Positions 10,429 through 19,330 of a stretch of DNA of 64,000 nt are shown piece after piece. Below the pieces are notes generated by a model. The model was not told the DNA's origin. It made no database searches and worked only from the letters and a program-made list of their open reading frames with translations. Both the position numbers and the translations under genes were made by a program. Source of the stretch: Variovorax sp. 54 (lineage in GTDB: Bacteria > Pseudomonadota > Gammaproteobacteria > Burkholderiales > Burkholderiaceae_C); assembly GCF_002754375.1 (NCBI RefSeq), contig NZ_PEFF01000001.1, forward strand, positions 1,860,001 through 1,924,000, read 5' to 3'. Numbering within the stretch: the stretch's first letter is position 1; the number at the start of each line of letters is the position of its first letter.

Positions 10429-10668
10429 ATGCGCCCTTCCGTTCACGACACCGTTGTCCGTTCGACCTCCGGCAGGCCCGAGCTGCGCCATGTGACGCAG
10501 GTGCACGAATGGCGCATCGAACGCACGCTGGACGCCGGCGGCTTCGTGCTGTCGATCATCGCGCCGGGCGGCGAGAGCCAGTCGTTTCTGGTCGCGCCGG
10601 GCGACGCGCAGGACATCGGCGAGGTGCTGCGCCGCAGTGCCGCGTGGACCGACCGGCGCGAGCAATGA
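10429..10668 (+). CDS. Small protein of unknown function
   Basis: I do not recognise this 79-residue protein. From the ATG at 10429 it is hydrophilic, without signal peptide or membrane segment. It appears to be mostly beta (HEWRIERTLDAGGFVLSII), followed by a short acidic-to-basic C-terminal helix (DAQDIGEVLRRSAAW). An earlier in-frame ATG at 10336 is possible but would place the ModE-like site inside the gene. It is divergent from modB and overlaps the nitroreductase start by four bases (ATGA), so the two are probably made together. A flavin- or redox-linked role would be a guess from this coupling only. Confidence 0.6.
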   Translation: MRPSVHDTVVRSTSGRPELRHVTQVHEWRIERTLDAGGFVLSIIAPGGESQSFLVAPGDAQDIGEVLRRSAAWTDRREQ

Positions 10669-11354
10669 CCACCCAGTGGCACCACATGACGGGTGCGGAA
10701 CGCATCCTCGAAGTGCTGCTGACGCGGCGCTCGGTCTCGCCGCGGCGCCTGCAATCGCCCGGCCCGAACCCCGACGAACTCGACGCCATCCTGCAGGCCG
10801 GCCTGCGCGCGCCCGACCATGGCGGGCTGCATCCGTGGCGCGTGATCGAGTTCCGTCCGCAGAACCGCGAGGCGCTGGCTTGGTGCTTCGAACAGGAAAA
10901 GCTGCGGCGCGATCCGCTCGCCAGCCCCACCGACCTGCGGCGCGCCCGCGAGCACGCCACGCGTCCGCCGCTGCTGCTGGGCTTCGTGGTGTCGCCGCGC
11001 GAGCGCAGCAAGATCCCGGCGCGCGAACAGTGGCTGGGCGCCGGCGCGGCGCTGGGCAACCTGCTGGCCGCCGCCCATCAGCTGGGCTACGGTGCCATCG
11101 TGCTCAGCGGCGAGCGCTGCTTCGACGAAACGCTGGTGCGCCAGGTCGGCGTGCAACCGGGCGAGTACCTGGCGGGCTTCATCAGCATGGGCACGGTCCG
11201 CGAGGCGCCGCCGCAGGCGCGCGAGACGCTGTCGCAGGACGTGTGGTCGTGCTGGCAAGGCGACCTGCTGCCGGGCGTGGCCGGCGATGCGTCAACCGAC
11301 GACAACGGGGCAGGTCAGTCCATCCGGCCGTCGGAGCGCGTGCGCGGCAGCTGA
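10665..11354 (+). CDS. Nitroreductase family protein (YdjA-like)
   Basis: This is an FMN-dependent NAD(P)H oxidoreductase of the nitroreductase fold, 229 residues from the ATG that overlaps the preceding stop. The N-terminal LLTRRSVSPRRL supplies the FMN-phosphate arginines, followed by LRAPDHGGLHPWR, which is the YdjA-type signature; the central GAGAALGNLLAAAHQLGYG helix is also typical. The physiological substrate is unknown for this subfamily. The 3' end overlaps the convergent trmO gene by 40 bases. Confidence 0.88.
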   Translation: MTTQWHHMTGAERILEVLLTRRSVSPRRLQSPGPNPDELDAILQAGLRAPDHGGLHPWRVIEFRPQNREALAWCFEQEKLRRDPLASPTDLRRAREHATRPPLLLGFVVSPRERSKIPAREQWLGAGAALGNLLAAAHQLGYGAIVLSGERCFDETLVRQVGVQPGEYLAGFISMGTVREAPPQARETLSQDVWSCWQGDLLPGVAGDASTDDNGAGQSIRPSERVRGS

Positions 11355-11812
11355 TCGAGCCGCGCGCCGAACCAGCCCACGCGCTCGGTCTCGCGCACGT
11401 CGAAGCGCGGCACGTAGGGCTTGATGTCGAGCACGGGCGTGCCGTCGAGCATGTCGTTGCCGCTGAAGTGCAGCGTGCTGCCTTCCACCGCCGTGAGCCG
11501 CACGATCGACAGGCCCAGCCGGTTGGGCCGCGCGGGCGCGCGCGTGGCGAACACGCCGTGCGTGGCGTCGTCGAGAAAGGGCACCACCTCGAGCCGTTCG
11601 TGTGCGCAGCGGTGCAGGTGCGTCACGAGGATCAGGTAGTCGAAGCCTTCGATGTCGCGCAGCCCCGATGCGAACTCGGCGAACACCTCGAGGCTGCCCG
11701 TTTCCTCGGGCGCGCCGGCCGTCTGGATGGGCATGCCCGAGGTCTCGGTGAAGCGGCTGCGCACGATGCCGATCGGGCGGCTGACGACGGGGTCGATGTC
11801 GGCGGCGTTCAT
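11315..11812 (-). CDS. trmO: tRNA (N6-threonylcarbamoyladenosine37-N6)-methyltransferase TrmO-like
   Basis: This 165-residue protein belongs to the TsaA/TrmO (YaeB) family, a single beta-barrel domain that uses S-adenosylmethionine to methylate t6A37 in tRNA. It begins VVSRPIGIVRSRF, then shows GLRDIEGFDYLILVTHLH, GVFATRAPARPNRLGLSIVRL and VLDIKPYVPRFD, all family landmarks. It is shorter than E. coli TrmO (235 residues), which has an extra C-terminal domain. The start overlaps the ModE-like stop by four bases, so it belongs to a modE-trmO unit. Its link to molybdenum genes may be only transcriptional. Confidence 0.85.
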   Translation of the reverse strand: MNAADIDPVVSRPIGIVRSRFTETSGMPIQTAGAPEETGSLEVFAEFASGLRDIEGFDYLILVTHLHRCAHERLEVVPFLDDATHGVFATRAPARPNRLGLSIVRLTAVEGSTLHFSGNDMLDGTPVLDIKPYVPRFDVRETERVGWFGARLDQLPRTRSDGRMD

Positions 11813-12156
11813 GGCGCGAGCAGCCGCGTGAGCGCGCGAACGTCGGCCGCGGTCGCGAGGCGCGCAGCGTTCTCGATGGCGCGGTAGCGCTTCACGATGT
11901 CCTCGCCCACCGGCGTGAGCGCCGTGCCGCCGCCGCGCGAGCCGCCGGCTGCCGTGTTCACGGCCGGCGAAGCCAGCGTCTGGTTCATTTCGTCGATCAG
12001 CATCCACGCGCGGCGGTACGACATGCCGAGCAGGCGGGCCGCCGCCGAGATCGAGCCGGTCTCGGCCACGGCTTCGAGCACGGCGATCTTGCCGGGGCCG
12101 ATGGCGATGGTGTCGTCCCGGTAGATGCGCAGGCGGAACTGGGCTTTGGATTTCAT
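11809..12156 (-). CDS. ModE-like one-domain winged-helix regulator (no molybdate-binding domain)
   Basis: This protein matches the N-terminal DNA-binding half of ModE. It has 115 residues from the ATG at 12156 and contains GPGKIAVLEAVAETGSISA, then AARLLGMSYRRAWMLIDEMN (recognition helix) and GGGTALTPVGEDIVKRY. Full ModE carries a second half with two MOP domains that sense molybdate; that half is missing and no separate molbindin gene is visible. It probably acts on the nearby mod or fdh genes. It lies between a LysR gene and trmO on one strand with a four-base overlap to trmO. Confidence 0.85.
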   Translation of the reverse strand: MKSKAQFRLRIYRDDTIAIGPGKIAVLEAVAETGSISAAARLLGMSYRRAWMLIDEMNQTLASPAVNTAAGGSRGGGTALTPVGEDIVKRYRAIENAARLATAADVRALTRLLAP

Positions 12157-12200
12157 GATGGCGCGAAGGGTAAACCATCCGGGTGCCATCGGGCACCCAG

Positions 12201-13151
12201 CTACGCAGCGTCGAGCGCGCCGCTGTGCTCACGCGCCTGCGCCTGCCACTCGGGCGTCAGAAGGAAGGCCAGCGCGGCATCGAGCGCACGCGCGGGCCGC
12301 ACGCCCTCCTGCGTCATGAAGCCGATGGGCGTGCGCACCTCGGGCGACACCAGCGGCAGCGCCTCCAGTTCGCGGTGGCTGCGCACGGCCGCGACCATGG
12401 CGCCGGGCAGCACGCTGCTGACGGTGCCCACGCTCACGGCCAGCGCGAGCGTGAGCACGGAATTGGTTTCGATGGCGGGCGCCACCGCGGCCACACCGGC
12501 GTCGCGCAGGGCCTGGTCGATGATGGCGCGGTTGTGCATGTCGGGCGTGAGCAGGCACAGCGGCAGCTTGCCGGCTTCGGCCCAGGGGATCGGGCGGCCG
12601 ATGCGCAGCCGGTCGGCCGAGGGCTTCTTGGCGCGCCGCAGCAGGAAGTAATGTTCGATGCTCTGCGGCCAGGCCTTGAGCTTGACGCCCGGCAGGTGCA
12701 TGCGCTCGGTGTAGCCCAAGGCGAGGTCGACTGAGAGGTTCTCGAGGCCTGTTTCCAGCTCCTGCGAACTCATGGAGAGCACGGCCGGCACGATGCCGGG
12801 GTGGCGTTGCTGCAGCATCGCGGCAAAGCGCGACAGCATCGGGATCGCGGTGGGCACGGCGGCCATGCGCAGGCGCCCGCGCGGGTCGTCAGCCTCGCTG
12901 CGCAGCTCCTGCAACAGCACCTCGTTGTCGCGCAGCATGCGCTGCGCCGTGGCCAGCACGCGCTCGCCTTCGTGCGTGAGGCCCACGTACACGCGGGAGC
13001 GCTTGACGATGACGACGCCGAACTCGCCTTCCAGCGCGCGCAGCGCGTTCGAAAGCGCCGGCTGCGTGATGTGGCAGGCCTGGGCGGCGCGGCCGAAATG
13101 CTTGTGCTCGCTGAGTGCGACGAGGTAGCGCATGGAGGCGAGAAGGTTCAT
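12201..13151 (-). CDS. LysR-family transcriptional regulator
   Basis: This is a 316-residue LysR activator/repressor with an N-terminal HTH (SEHKHFGRAAQACHITQPAL, then SNALRALE) and a C-terminal effector-binding domain from about residue 90. The sequence resembles the FdsR-type regulators that stand next to formate dehydrogenase genes in Burkholderiales, and the whole neighbourhood concerns molybdenum and formate. I therefore suspect control of formate metabolism, although no fdsGBACD genes are in this window. It is 44 bases upstream of the ModE-like gene on the same strand. Confidence 0.88.
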   Translation of the reverse strand: MNLLASMRYLVALSEHKHFGRAAQACHITQPALSNALRALEGEFGVVIVKRSRVYVGLTHEGERVLATAQRMLRDNEVLLQELRSEADDPRGRLRMAAVPTAIPMLSRFAAMLQQRHPGIVPAVLSMSSQELETGLENLSVDLALGYTERMHLPGVKLKAWPQSIEHYFLLRRAKKPSADRLRIGRPIPWAEAGKLPLCLLTPDMHNRAIIDQALRDAGVAAVAPAIETNSVLTLALAVSVGTVSSVLPGAMVAAVRSHRELEALPLVSPEVRTPIGFMTQEGVRPARALDAALAFLLTPEWQAQAREHSGALDAA

Positions 13152-13199
13152 CTCGTTGCCTTTCCGTCGGCGCTCCGCCTGCCCGACGCCGCCATGCCG

Positions 13200-14291
13200 T
13201 CAGGTATTTTTGCTGATCGAAATCGTCGGGAACTTCGCCGAGAAGTCCTTCGCCTTCTCCGCAATCCCCACCGCCACGCGGCGCGCCACAGCCTTGTAGA
13301 GCCCGGCCACTTCGCCCTCGGGATCGGACACCACGGTCGGCGCCCCGCTGTCCGCCTGCAGCCGGATGTTGATGTCCAGCGGCAGCGCGCCCAGGTATTC
13401 CATCTGGTACTCCGCCGCCATGTTCTTGCCGCCGTCCGCGCCGAAGATGTGCTCCGCATGGCCGCAGTTCGAGCAGATGTGCACCGCCATGTTTTCCACG
13501 ATGCCCAGGATCGGCACGCCGACCTTCTCGAACATCTTGATGCCCTTGCGCGCGTCGAGCAGCGCGATGTCCTGCGGCGTGGTGACGATCACCGCGCCGG
13601 TCATCGGCACGCGCTGGCTCAGCGTGAGCTGGATGTCGCCGGTGCCCGGCGGCATGTCGACGATCAGGTAGTCGAGGTCTTTCCAGTTGGTCTGGCGCAG
13701 CAGCTGCTCCAGCGCCTGCGTGGCCATGGGGCCGCGCCAGATCATGGCCTGGTCGGCATCGACCAGGAAGCCGATCGACATCACCTGCACGCCATGGCGC
13801 TCCTTGGGCTCCATGGTCTTGCCGTCGAGGCTCTCGGGCTTGCCCTCCAGGCCCATCATCATGGGCTGGCTCGGGCCGTAGATGTCGGCGTCGAGCAGGC
13901 CCACGGTGGCGCCCTCGGCGGCCAGCGCCAGCGCCAGGTTGGCGGCCGTGGTGCTCTTGCCCACGCCGCCCTTGCCCGAGGCCACGGCCACGATGTTGCG
14001 CACGTTGGGCATCAGCTGCACGCCGCGCTGCACCGCATGGCTGATGACCTTGGTGACGATGTTGACCGACACGTTCTCCACGCCCGGCACCGCCTTGGCC
14101 GCGGCCACGAGCGACTTGCGGATGGCCGCGTGCTGGCTCTTGGCGGGATAGCCCAGTTCGAGCTCGAACGAGACATCGCCCTCGGATATCTGCAGGTTTT
14201 TGAGCGAGCGCGTCGCTGCGAATTCTTTGCCGGTGTTAGGGTCCGTGACGCTCTTGAGCGCGTCCATGAGCCCGTCGGGGGTGAGTGCCAT
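13200..14291 (-). CDS. apbC: Iron-sulfur cluster carrier ATPase ApbC/Mrp
   Basis: This P-loop ATPase binds and hands on [4Fe-4S] clusters to apoproteins in the cytoplasm. It has 363 residues: an N-terminal MIP18-like domain (about residues 1-90), the deviant Walker A GKGGVGKST at 106-114 and the cluster-binding pair Cys273 and Cys276 in HICSNCGH. These are the standard features of bacterial Mrp/ApbC. It is transcribed divergently from the patatin gene with 94 bases between them. Supply of Fe-S clusters fits the neighbouring molybdopterin enzyme, but this is a housekeeping gene. Confidence 0.95.
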   Translation of the reverse strand: MALTPDGLMDALKSVTDPNTGKEFAATRSLKNLQISEGDVSFELELGYPAKSQHAAIRKSLVAAAKAVPGVENVSVNIVTKVISHAVQRGVQLMPNVRNIVAVASGKGGVGKSTTAANLALALAAEGATVGLLDADIYGPSQPMMMGLEGKPESLDGKTMEPKERHGVQVMSIGFLVDADQAMIWRGPMATQALEQLLRQTNWKDLDYLIVDMPPGTGDIQLTLSQRVPMTGAVIVTTPQDIALLDARKGIKMFEKVGVPILGIVENMAVHICSNCGHAEHIFGADGGKNMAAEYQMEYLGALPLDINIRLQADSGAPTVVSDPEGEVAGLYKAVARRVAVGIAEKAKDFSAKFPTISISKNT

Positions 14292-14385
14292 TGATCAAAC
14301 TCCTGAATGGCGGGTAGTCTATTCCGCCTGCCAAGCCCGTACCGGACCGCGCTCAATACCCGAAAACCCAGACGCCAAAAAAAGA

Positions 14386-15591
14386 ATGCCCGAGACAAGC
14401 CCCGCCACCGGCCTGCTGCTGACAGGCGGCGGCGCCCGCGCCGCCTACCAGGTCGGCGTGCTCGAAGCCATCGCCGAGATCCGGCGCGACGCCCTGGCGG
14501 CCGGCGCGGCCGTTGGCAGCGGCAACCCGTTCCAGGTCATCACCGGCACCTCGGCCGGCGCCATCAACGCCGCCGCGCTGGCCTGCGGTTCCGACGACTT
14601 CGACCGCGTGGTCGCGCACATCGCGCAGGTGTGGGGCAACTTCCGCGCCGAGCAGGTCTACCGCGCCGACTCGCTCTCGGTGCTCGGCAGTGGCGCGCGC
14701 TGGCGCATGCTGCTCGGCCTGGGCCGTTTTGCGGCCAACTGGATGCGCATCAAGCCGAAGTCGCTGCTCGACAACGCGCCGCTGGCCGAATTGCTCGCAC
14801 GCCTGGTGCCGCTGGACCGGCTGCCGCAGCTCATGCGGCAGGGACACGTGCAGGCGCTGGCCGTCACGGCGTCCAGCTACAGCTCGGGCGAGCACGTCAC
14901 CTTCTTCGAAGCGGCCGTACCGATGGAACCCTGGGTGCGCTCGCAGCGCCTGTCGGTGCGCGACCGCATCACGCATGCGCACCTGATGGCATCGTCGGCC
15001 ATTCCCTTTGTGTTCCCGGCCACCGCGCTGCCCATGCCGCCGGGCCACACCGAGTACTTCGGCGACGGCTCGATGCGCCAGTCGGCGCCCATCGCGGCGG
15101 CGATTCATCTGGGCGCGCAGCGCATCGTGGTGATCGGCGCGGGCCGCATGCACGAGCCGCGCGACGAGGCCGGGCCCAACACCCACAGCGGCTACCCGAC
15201 CATGGCGCAGATCGCGGGCCATGCGCTGTCGAGCATCTTTCTCGATGCGCTCGCGGTCGACATCGAACGCCTGCGCCGCATCAACCACACGCTGGGCCTG
15301 ATCCCCGAAGAGGCGCGCGCCGCCAGCACGCTGCGCCCGCTCGACCTGCTGGTGATCTCGCCGTCGGAGCGCATCGACATGATCGCGGCGCGCCACGTCG
15401 ATGCATTGCCGGGTGCGGTGCGGCATCTGCTGGGCGGCTCGAAGGTCGCGGCCGATGTGAAGGGCGGCGCGCTCGCGAGCTACCTGCTGTTCGAGTCGGG
15501 CTACACACGCGAGCTGATGGCGCTCGGGCGCGCGGATGCGATGCGGCAGCGGGACGAGGTGCTGCGGTTCTTCGGGTGGGAGCTGGCGTGA
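14386..15591 (+). CDS. Patatin-like phospholipase
   Basis: This is a 401-residue serine lipase of the patatin family. The oxyanion loop TGGGARAAYQVG is at about residues 13-24, the nucleophile Ser56 lies in GTSAG (54-58), and the catalytic aspartate lies in FGDGSMRQ at about residue 227, so the dyad is complete. No signal peptide is seen, so it probably acts on membrane lipids from inside the cell. The ATG at 14386 gives the glycine loop near the N-terminus as is usual; longer open frames upstream lack support. Its physiological substrate is not known. Confidence 0.92.
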   Translation: MPETSPATGLLLTGGGARAAYQVGVLEAIAEIRRDALAAGAAVGSGNPFQVITGTSAGAINAAALACGSDDFDRVVAHIAQVWGNFRAEQVYRADSLSVLGSGARWRMLLGLGRFAANWMRIKPKSLLDNAPLAELLARLVPLDRLPQLMRQGHVQALAVTASSYSSGEHVTFFEAAVPMEPWVRSQRLSVRDRITHAHLMASSAIPFVFPATALPMPPGHTEYFGDGSMRQSAPIAAAIHLGAQRIVVIGAGRMHEPRDEAGPNTHSGYPTMAQIAGHALSSIFLDALAVDIERLRRINHTLGLIPEEARAASTLRPLDLLVISPSERIDMIAARHVDALPGAVRHLLGGSKVAADVKGGALASYLLFESGYTRELMALGRADAMRQRDEVLRFFGWELA

Positions 15592-15622
15592 TGGCGCAGG
15601 CGGTCGACTGACATCCCGCCGC

Positions 15623-18067
15623 TCACCCCGCTTCGTCCACCAACCCCAGAACCACATCCATCAGCACATTCGCGCCCTGCACCAGGTCGGCGCTCGCCGT
15701 GTGCTCTTTCGGGTTGTGGCTGATGCCGCGCACGCTCGGCACGAAGATCATGGCGGCGGGCGCGATGCGCGCCATCATCTGCGCGTCGTGGCCCGCACCT
15801 GAGGTCATGCGGCGGTGGCTCAGGCCGCGTGCATGCGCACTGGCTTCGATGACGCGCACCAGCCGCTCGTCGAAGGGCACTGGCTCGAAGCGCGCCAGCG
15901 TGCGGGCTTCGACGGTCACGCCTTCGGTCGCTTCGAGTTGCCGCAGGTAGTTCGCGAGTTCGCCTTCGGCCGCCTGCAGCATCGCCTCGTCGGTGTTGCG
16001 CAGGTCGACCGTGAGTGTGGCGCGCGCCGCGATCACGTTGATGAGGTTGGGGTGCAGGTCGATCGCACCGACGGTTGCGACCTGGCTGCCGCCGTAGCGT
16101 CGCGCCAGCTCGCGCACGAACACCGCGATGGCGGCGGCGCAGTAGCCGGCGTCGTGGCGCAGGCGCATCGGCGTGGTGCCCGCGTGGTTCGACTGGCCGG
16201 TGACGACGATCTCCTGCCATGAGATGCCCTGCAGGTCGGCCACCGCGCCGATGGTGATGCCTTCGGCCTCCAGCACCGGGCCCTGCTCGATGTGCAGCTC
16301 GACAAACGCATGCGGCACCAGCGTGCCGCAGGGCATGTCGCCCGCGTAGCCGATGCGCGCGAGTTCGTCGCCCAGCCGCGCGCCGTCGGTGGCGACGGTG
16401 TCGAGCGCGGCATCGAGCGCCAGGCCGCCCGCATGCACCAGCGAGCCCAGCATGTCGGGCATGAAGCGCACGCCCTCCTCGTTGGTGAAGGCGGCGACCA
16501 CGAAGGGGCGCAGCGTCTGGCGCTGGCGTTCGTTGAGCCAGCGCACCACCTCGAGGCCGGCCATCACGCCGTAGTTGCCGTCGTAGCGCCCGCCCGTGGC
16601 GACGGTGTCGATGTGCGAGCCGGTCATCACAGGTTTTGCACCGGGCCGTTGGCCGGGGCGGATGCCGAAGATGTTGCCGATGCGGTCGATGCGCACCGTG
16701 AGGCCCAGGTCTCGCATCCACTGCACGAGCTGGTCGCGGCCTGCGCGGTCGGCGTCGGTGAGTGCGATGCGGCAGACGCCGCCTTGCGCGGTCGCGCCGA
16801 TGGCGGCATGGTCGTCGATGCGCGCCATCAGCGCCGCTTCAGCGATGCCTTCGCGTTGCAGCCATTGCGTCTGCGCCGTCACGACTTCTTCGCCCCAGCG
16901 ACCGGTCAGCGCGCGGTACACGCCGGGCGCGGTCGCGCCCTCGGTGCTGAACAGCAGCACGCGCGAGCTGGCGTCGAGGCCGGCGGTGCGCGCCAGTTCG
17001 GGATCGGCCGCGAGCACCTGCAGCGCAGCCAAGCCTGCAGCGCCGGATTCGCCGACCAGCACGGGCACGTCGCCCGCCTCGCCGGTGGCGAAGGTGCGCA
17101 TGGCGTGTTCAGCGTCGGCATCGGTGACGGTCATGAAGAGGTCGACGGAGGGCTGCAGAAAGCGCCACGCGAGCGGTGAGGTCTCGCCGCAGGCCAGCCC
17201 GGCCATCACGGAGTCGACGCTGCCGGTGGCGCGGTCGGGGCGGCCGCTGCGCGCGCTTTGCAGCAGGCAGTCGGCCTGCTCGGGCTCGACGACGATGAGC
17301 GTCGGGCGCGCGGCGCCGTAGCGCTCCCAGACATGGCTGGCCACGCCGGCTGCGAGCCCGCCGACGCCGCCTTGCACGATGACGTGGGTGAAGGGGCACG
17401 GCGCGCCGGGCGCGGTGTTCTCCAGCAGCTCGTCGACGAGGATGCCGTAGCCCTGCATCACGTCGCGCGGAATCTCTTCGTAGCCTTCGTAGGAGGTGTC
17501 GGAGACCACCTCCCAGCCATTCGCCTGAGCCAGGCGCGCGGCCTCCTCCACCGAGGCGTCGTAGTTGCCGGCGATGCGCACGATCTCGGCGCCGAGCGCG
17601 GCGATGGGCGCCTCGCGCTCTTCGCTGACCTGGGCGTGCAGCACGATCACGCAGCGGCAGCCCATGCTCTGCGCGGCCGCGGCCAGTGCGCGGCCATGGT
17701 TGCCGTCGGTCGCGCTGATGACGACGAAGTCGCGCAGCGCTGCGGCGTGCCGGCCCGCGAACAGGTCGGCCGGCGTCCAGCCCCGGTCGGGCCAGCGGCG
17801 CAGCACCAGGCGCAGCAAGGCCACCGGCGCGCCGAGCACCTTGAAGCTGCCGAGCGCGGAGCGGCGCGATTCGTCTTTCACGACGACCTGCGCGATGCCC
17901 AGTTGTGCCGCGAGCCGGGGCAAGCGCCACGCGGGTGTCGGCTGCGGCGCGAGCCGGTCCCAGGTGGACAGCCACTGGCGGCTCTCGCGGCCGCGTGCGA
18001 TGTTCATGACGGCCTGCAGGGCCGCGTCGTAGCCGCGCCGTTGCGCGTGAGGGTTGGCGAAGAGCAT
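15623..18067 (-). CDS. Fusion of diaminopropionate ammonia-lyase and hydantoinase/carbamoylase-type hydrolase
   Basis: One uninterrupted 814-residue frame joins two enzymes. Residues 1-390 are a fold-type II PLP enzyme of the diaminopropionate ammonia-lyase type, with Lys76 in ALGSFKVLG as PLP anchor, SATDGNHGRAL and a phosphate loop QGGVGGLA. Residues about 405-814 are an M20-family Zn amidohydrolase of the allantoate/ureidopropionase/carbamoylase group, with metal residues His485 (GSHIDT), Asp496 (GRYDGNYG), Glu530/531, His592 (LHIEQGP) and a late His in SGAGHDA, all intact. The linker is only about 15 residues. E. coli keeps separate ygeX (lyase) and ygeY (hydrolase) side by side, so the fusion follows a known neighbourhood. 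A start inside the linker (16828) could also yield the hydrolase alone. Confidence 0.9.
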   Translation of the reverse strand: MLFANPHAQRRGYDAALQAVMNIARGRESRQWLSTWDRLAPQPTPAWRLPRLAAQLGIAQVVVKDESRRSALGSFKVLGAPVALLRLVLRRWPDRGWTPADLFAGRHAAALRDFVVISATDGNHGRALAAAAQSMGCRCVIVLHAQVSEEREAPIAALGAEIVRIAGNYDASVEEAARLAQANGWEVVSDTSYEGYEEIPRDVMQGYGILVDELLENTAPGAPCPFTHVIVQGGVGGLAAGVASHVWERYGAARPTLIVVEPEQADCLLQSARSGRPDRATGSVDSVMAGLACGETSPLAWRFLQPSVDLFMTVTDADAEHAMRTFATGEAGDVPVLVGESGAAGLAALQVLAADPELARTAGLDASSRVLLFSTEGATAPGVYRALTGRWGEEVVTAQTQWLQREGIAEAALMARIDDHAAIGATAQGGVCRIALTDADRAGRDQLVQWMRDLGLTVRIDRIGNIFGIRPGQRPGAKPVMTGSHIDTVATGGRYDGNYGVMAGLEVVRWLNERQRQTLRPFVVAAFTNEEGVRFMPDMLGSLVHAGGLALDAALDTVATDGARLGDELARIGYAGDMPCGTLVPHAFVELHIEQGPVLEAEGITIGAVADLQGISWQEIVVTGQSNHAGTTPMRLRHDAGYCAAAIAVFVRELARRYGGSQVATVGAIDLHPNLINVIAARATLTVDLRNTDEAMLQAAEGELANYLRQLEATEGVTVEARTLARFEPVPFDERLVRVIEASAHARGLSHRRMTSGAGHDAQMMARIAPAAMIFVPSVRGISHNPKEHTASADLVQGANVLMDVVLGLVDEAG

Positions 18068-18095
18068 GGGAAGAAAACCGGAAAAGAAAAATGGA

Positions 18096-19277
18096 TCAGG
18101 CGGCGGTGCGCACGGGAAGCCGCAGCCGCACGATCTCCGCGAAATAGCGCGCGCCCGTGGTCAGCACCGCGTCGTTGAAGTCGTAGCGGCCGTTGTGCAG
18201 CGGCGTGCCGCCGGGCTCGCCCTCGGCGCCGTTGCCCAGGAAGACGAAGGCGCCCGGCACGGCGCGCAGGAAGGCGCCGAAGTCTTCCGAGATCATCATC
18301 GGCGCGACGTTGGCATCGACCTTCTCTGCGCCCACCACGGCCGTGGCGGCGGCCACCGCGGTCGGCACGCATTCGGCCCAGTTCACGGTGGGCGCGAACT
18401 CGTGCGTGTAGCTGAACGTGCAGTCCGCACCGTGCATGCGGCAGATGCTTTCGCTGATCTCGCGCATGCGCGCCTCCAGCATGCGCTGCACGGCGGGGTC
18501 GTAGCTGCGCGTGTCGCCCTTGATGACCACGTTCGACGGAATCGCGTTGCGGATGCCGTCGGTGATGAACTCGGTGCACGACACCACGGCCTGCGCGCCG
18601 GGATCGAGCGTGCGTGAGACGATGGTCTGCAGCGCCAGCACGATCTGCGCGCCGATCACGATCGGGTCGATGCCCATGTGCGGTCGCGCGGCGTGCGTGC
18701 CCCGGCCGTGGATGTGGATGACGAAGTTGTCTTCGCTCGCCATCAGGCCACCCGCGCGCGTGGCGAAGGTGCCGGCAGGCAGGCCGGGCATGTTGTGCAG
18801 GCCGTAGATCTCGTCGGCCGGAAAGCGCGTGAACAGGCCGTCTTCCATCATCGCGCGGGCGCCGCGGCCGTGCTCTTCGGCGGGCTGGAAGATGAAGCGC
18901 ACGGTGCCGTCGAAATCGCGCCGCTCGCGCAGCAGCTGCGCCGCGCCGAGCACCATCGCCATGTGACCGTCGTGGCCGCAGGCGTGCATGCGCCCGGGCG
19001 TGCCGGAAGCGTAGGGCCGCTCGGTTGCCAGCTCGGTGATGGCGAGCGCGTCCATCTCGGCGCGCAGGCCGATCACGCCCGTTCCGCTGCCCACCGTGAG
19101 GCTGGCGACCAGCCCGGTGCCGCCGATGCCGGTGTGCACCTCGAGCCCCAGCGCCCGCAGCGCGTTGGCAATGAAGGCCGAGGTTTTTGCTTCCTCGAAG
19201 CCGGTCTCGGGCATCGCATGCAGCTGGTGCCGCCAACCGGCCAGCTGGTCGCGCAGGGGGTGGTCTGGAAACTTCAT
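18096..19277 (-). CDS. M20 aminoacylase/amidohydrolase
   Basis: This is a 393-residue Zn-dependent amidohydrolase of the hippurate hydrolase/N-acyl amino acid hydrolase type. Metal and catalytic residues are present: Cys100 in HACGHDGH, the Glu pair in QPAEEHGRG at about 133-136, and the C-terminal SEDFGAFL. A dimerisation lid (FVIHIHGRGTHAARPHMG) lies in the middle. It is 28 bases upstream of the fusion gene on the same strand, so the two form one operon. That pairing suggests removal of an acyl group followed by deamination or decarbamoylation of an amino-acid-like compound. The exact substrate is unknown. Confidence 0.92.
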   Translation of the reverse strand: MKFPDHPLRDQLAGWRHQLHAMPETGFEEAKTSAFIANALRALGLEVHTGIGGTGLVASLTVGSGTGVIGLRAEMDALAITELATERPYASGTPGRMHACGHDGHMAMVLGAAQLLRERRDFDGTVRFIFQPAEEHGRGARAMMEDGLFTRFPADEIYGLHNMPGLPAGTFATRAGGLMASEDNFVIHIHGRGTHAARPHMGIDPIVIGAQIVLALQTIVSRTLDPGAQAVVSCTEFITDGIRNAIPSNVVIKGDTRSYDPAVQRMLEARMREISESICRMHGADCTFSYTHEFAPTVNWAECVPTAVAAATAVVGAEKVDANVAPMMISEDFGAFLRAVPGAFVFLGNGAEGEPGGTPLHNGRYDFNDAVLTTGARYFAEIVRLRLPVRTAA

Positions 19278-19330
19278 GGCGAGATGCTATTGACAACGCG
19301 GCGGGACAGGTGCGCAAAATGAGCCGCCGC

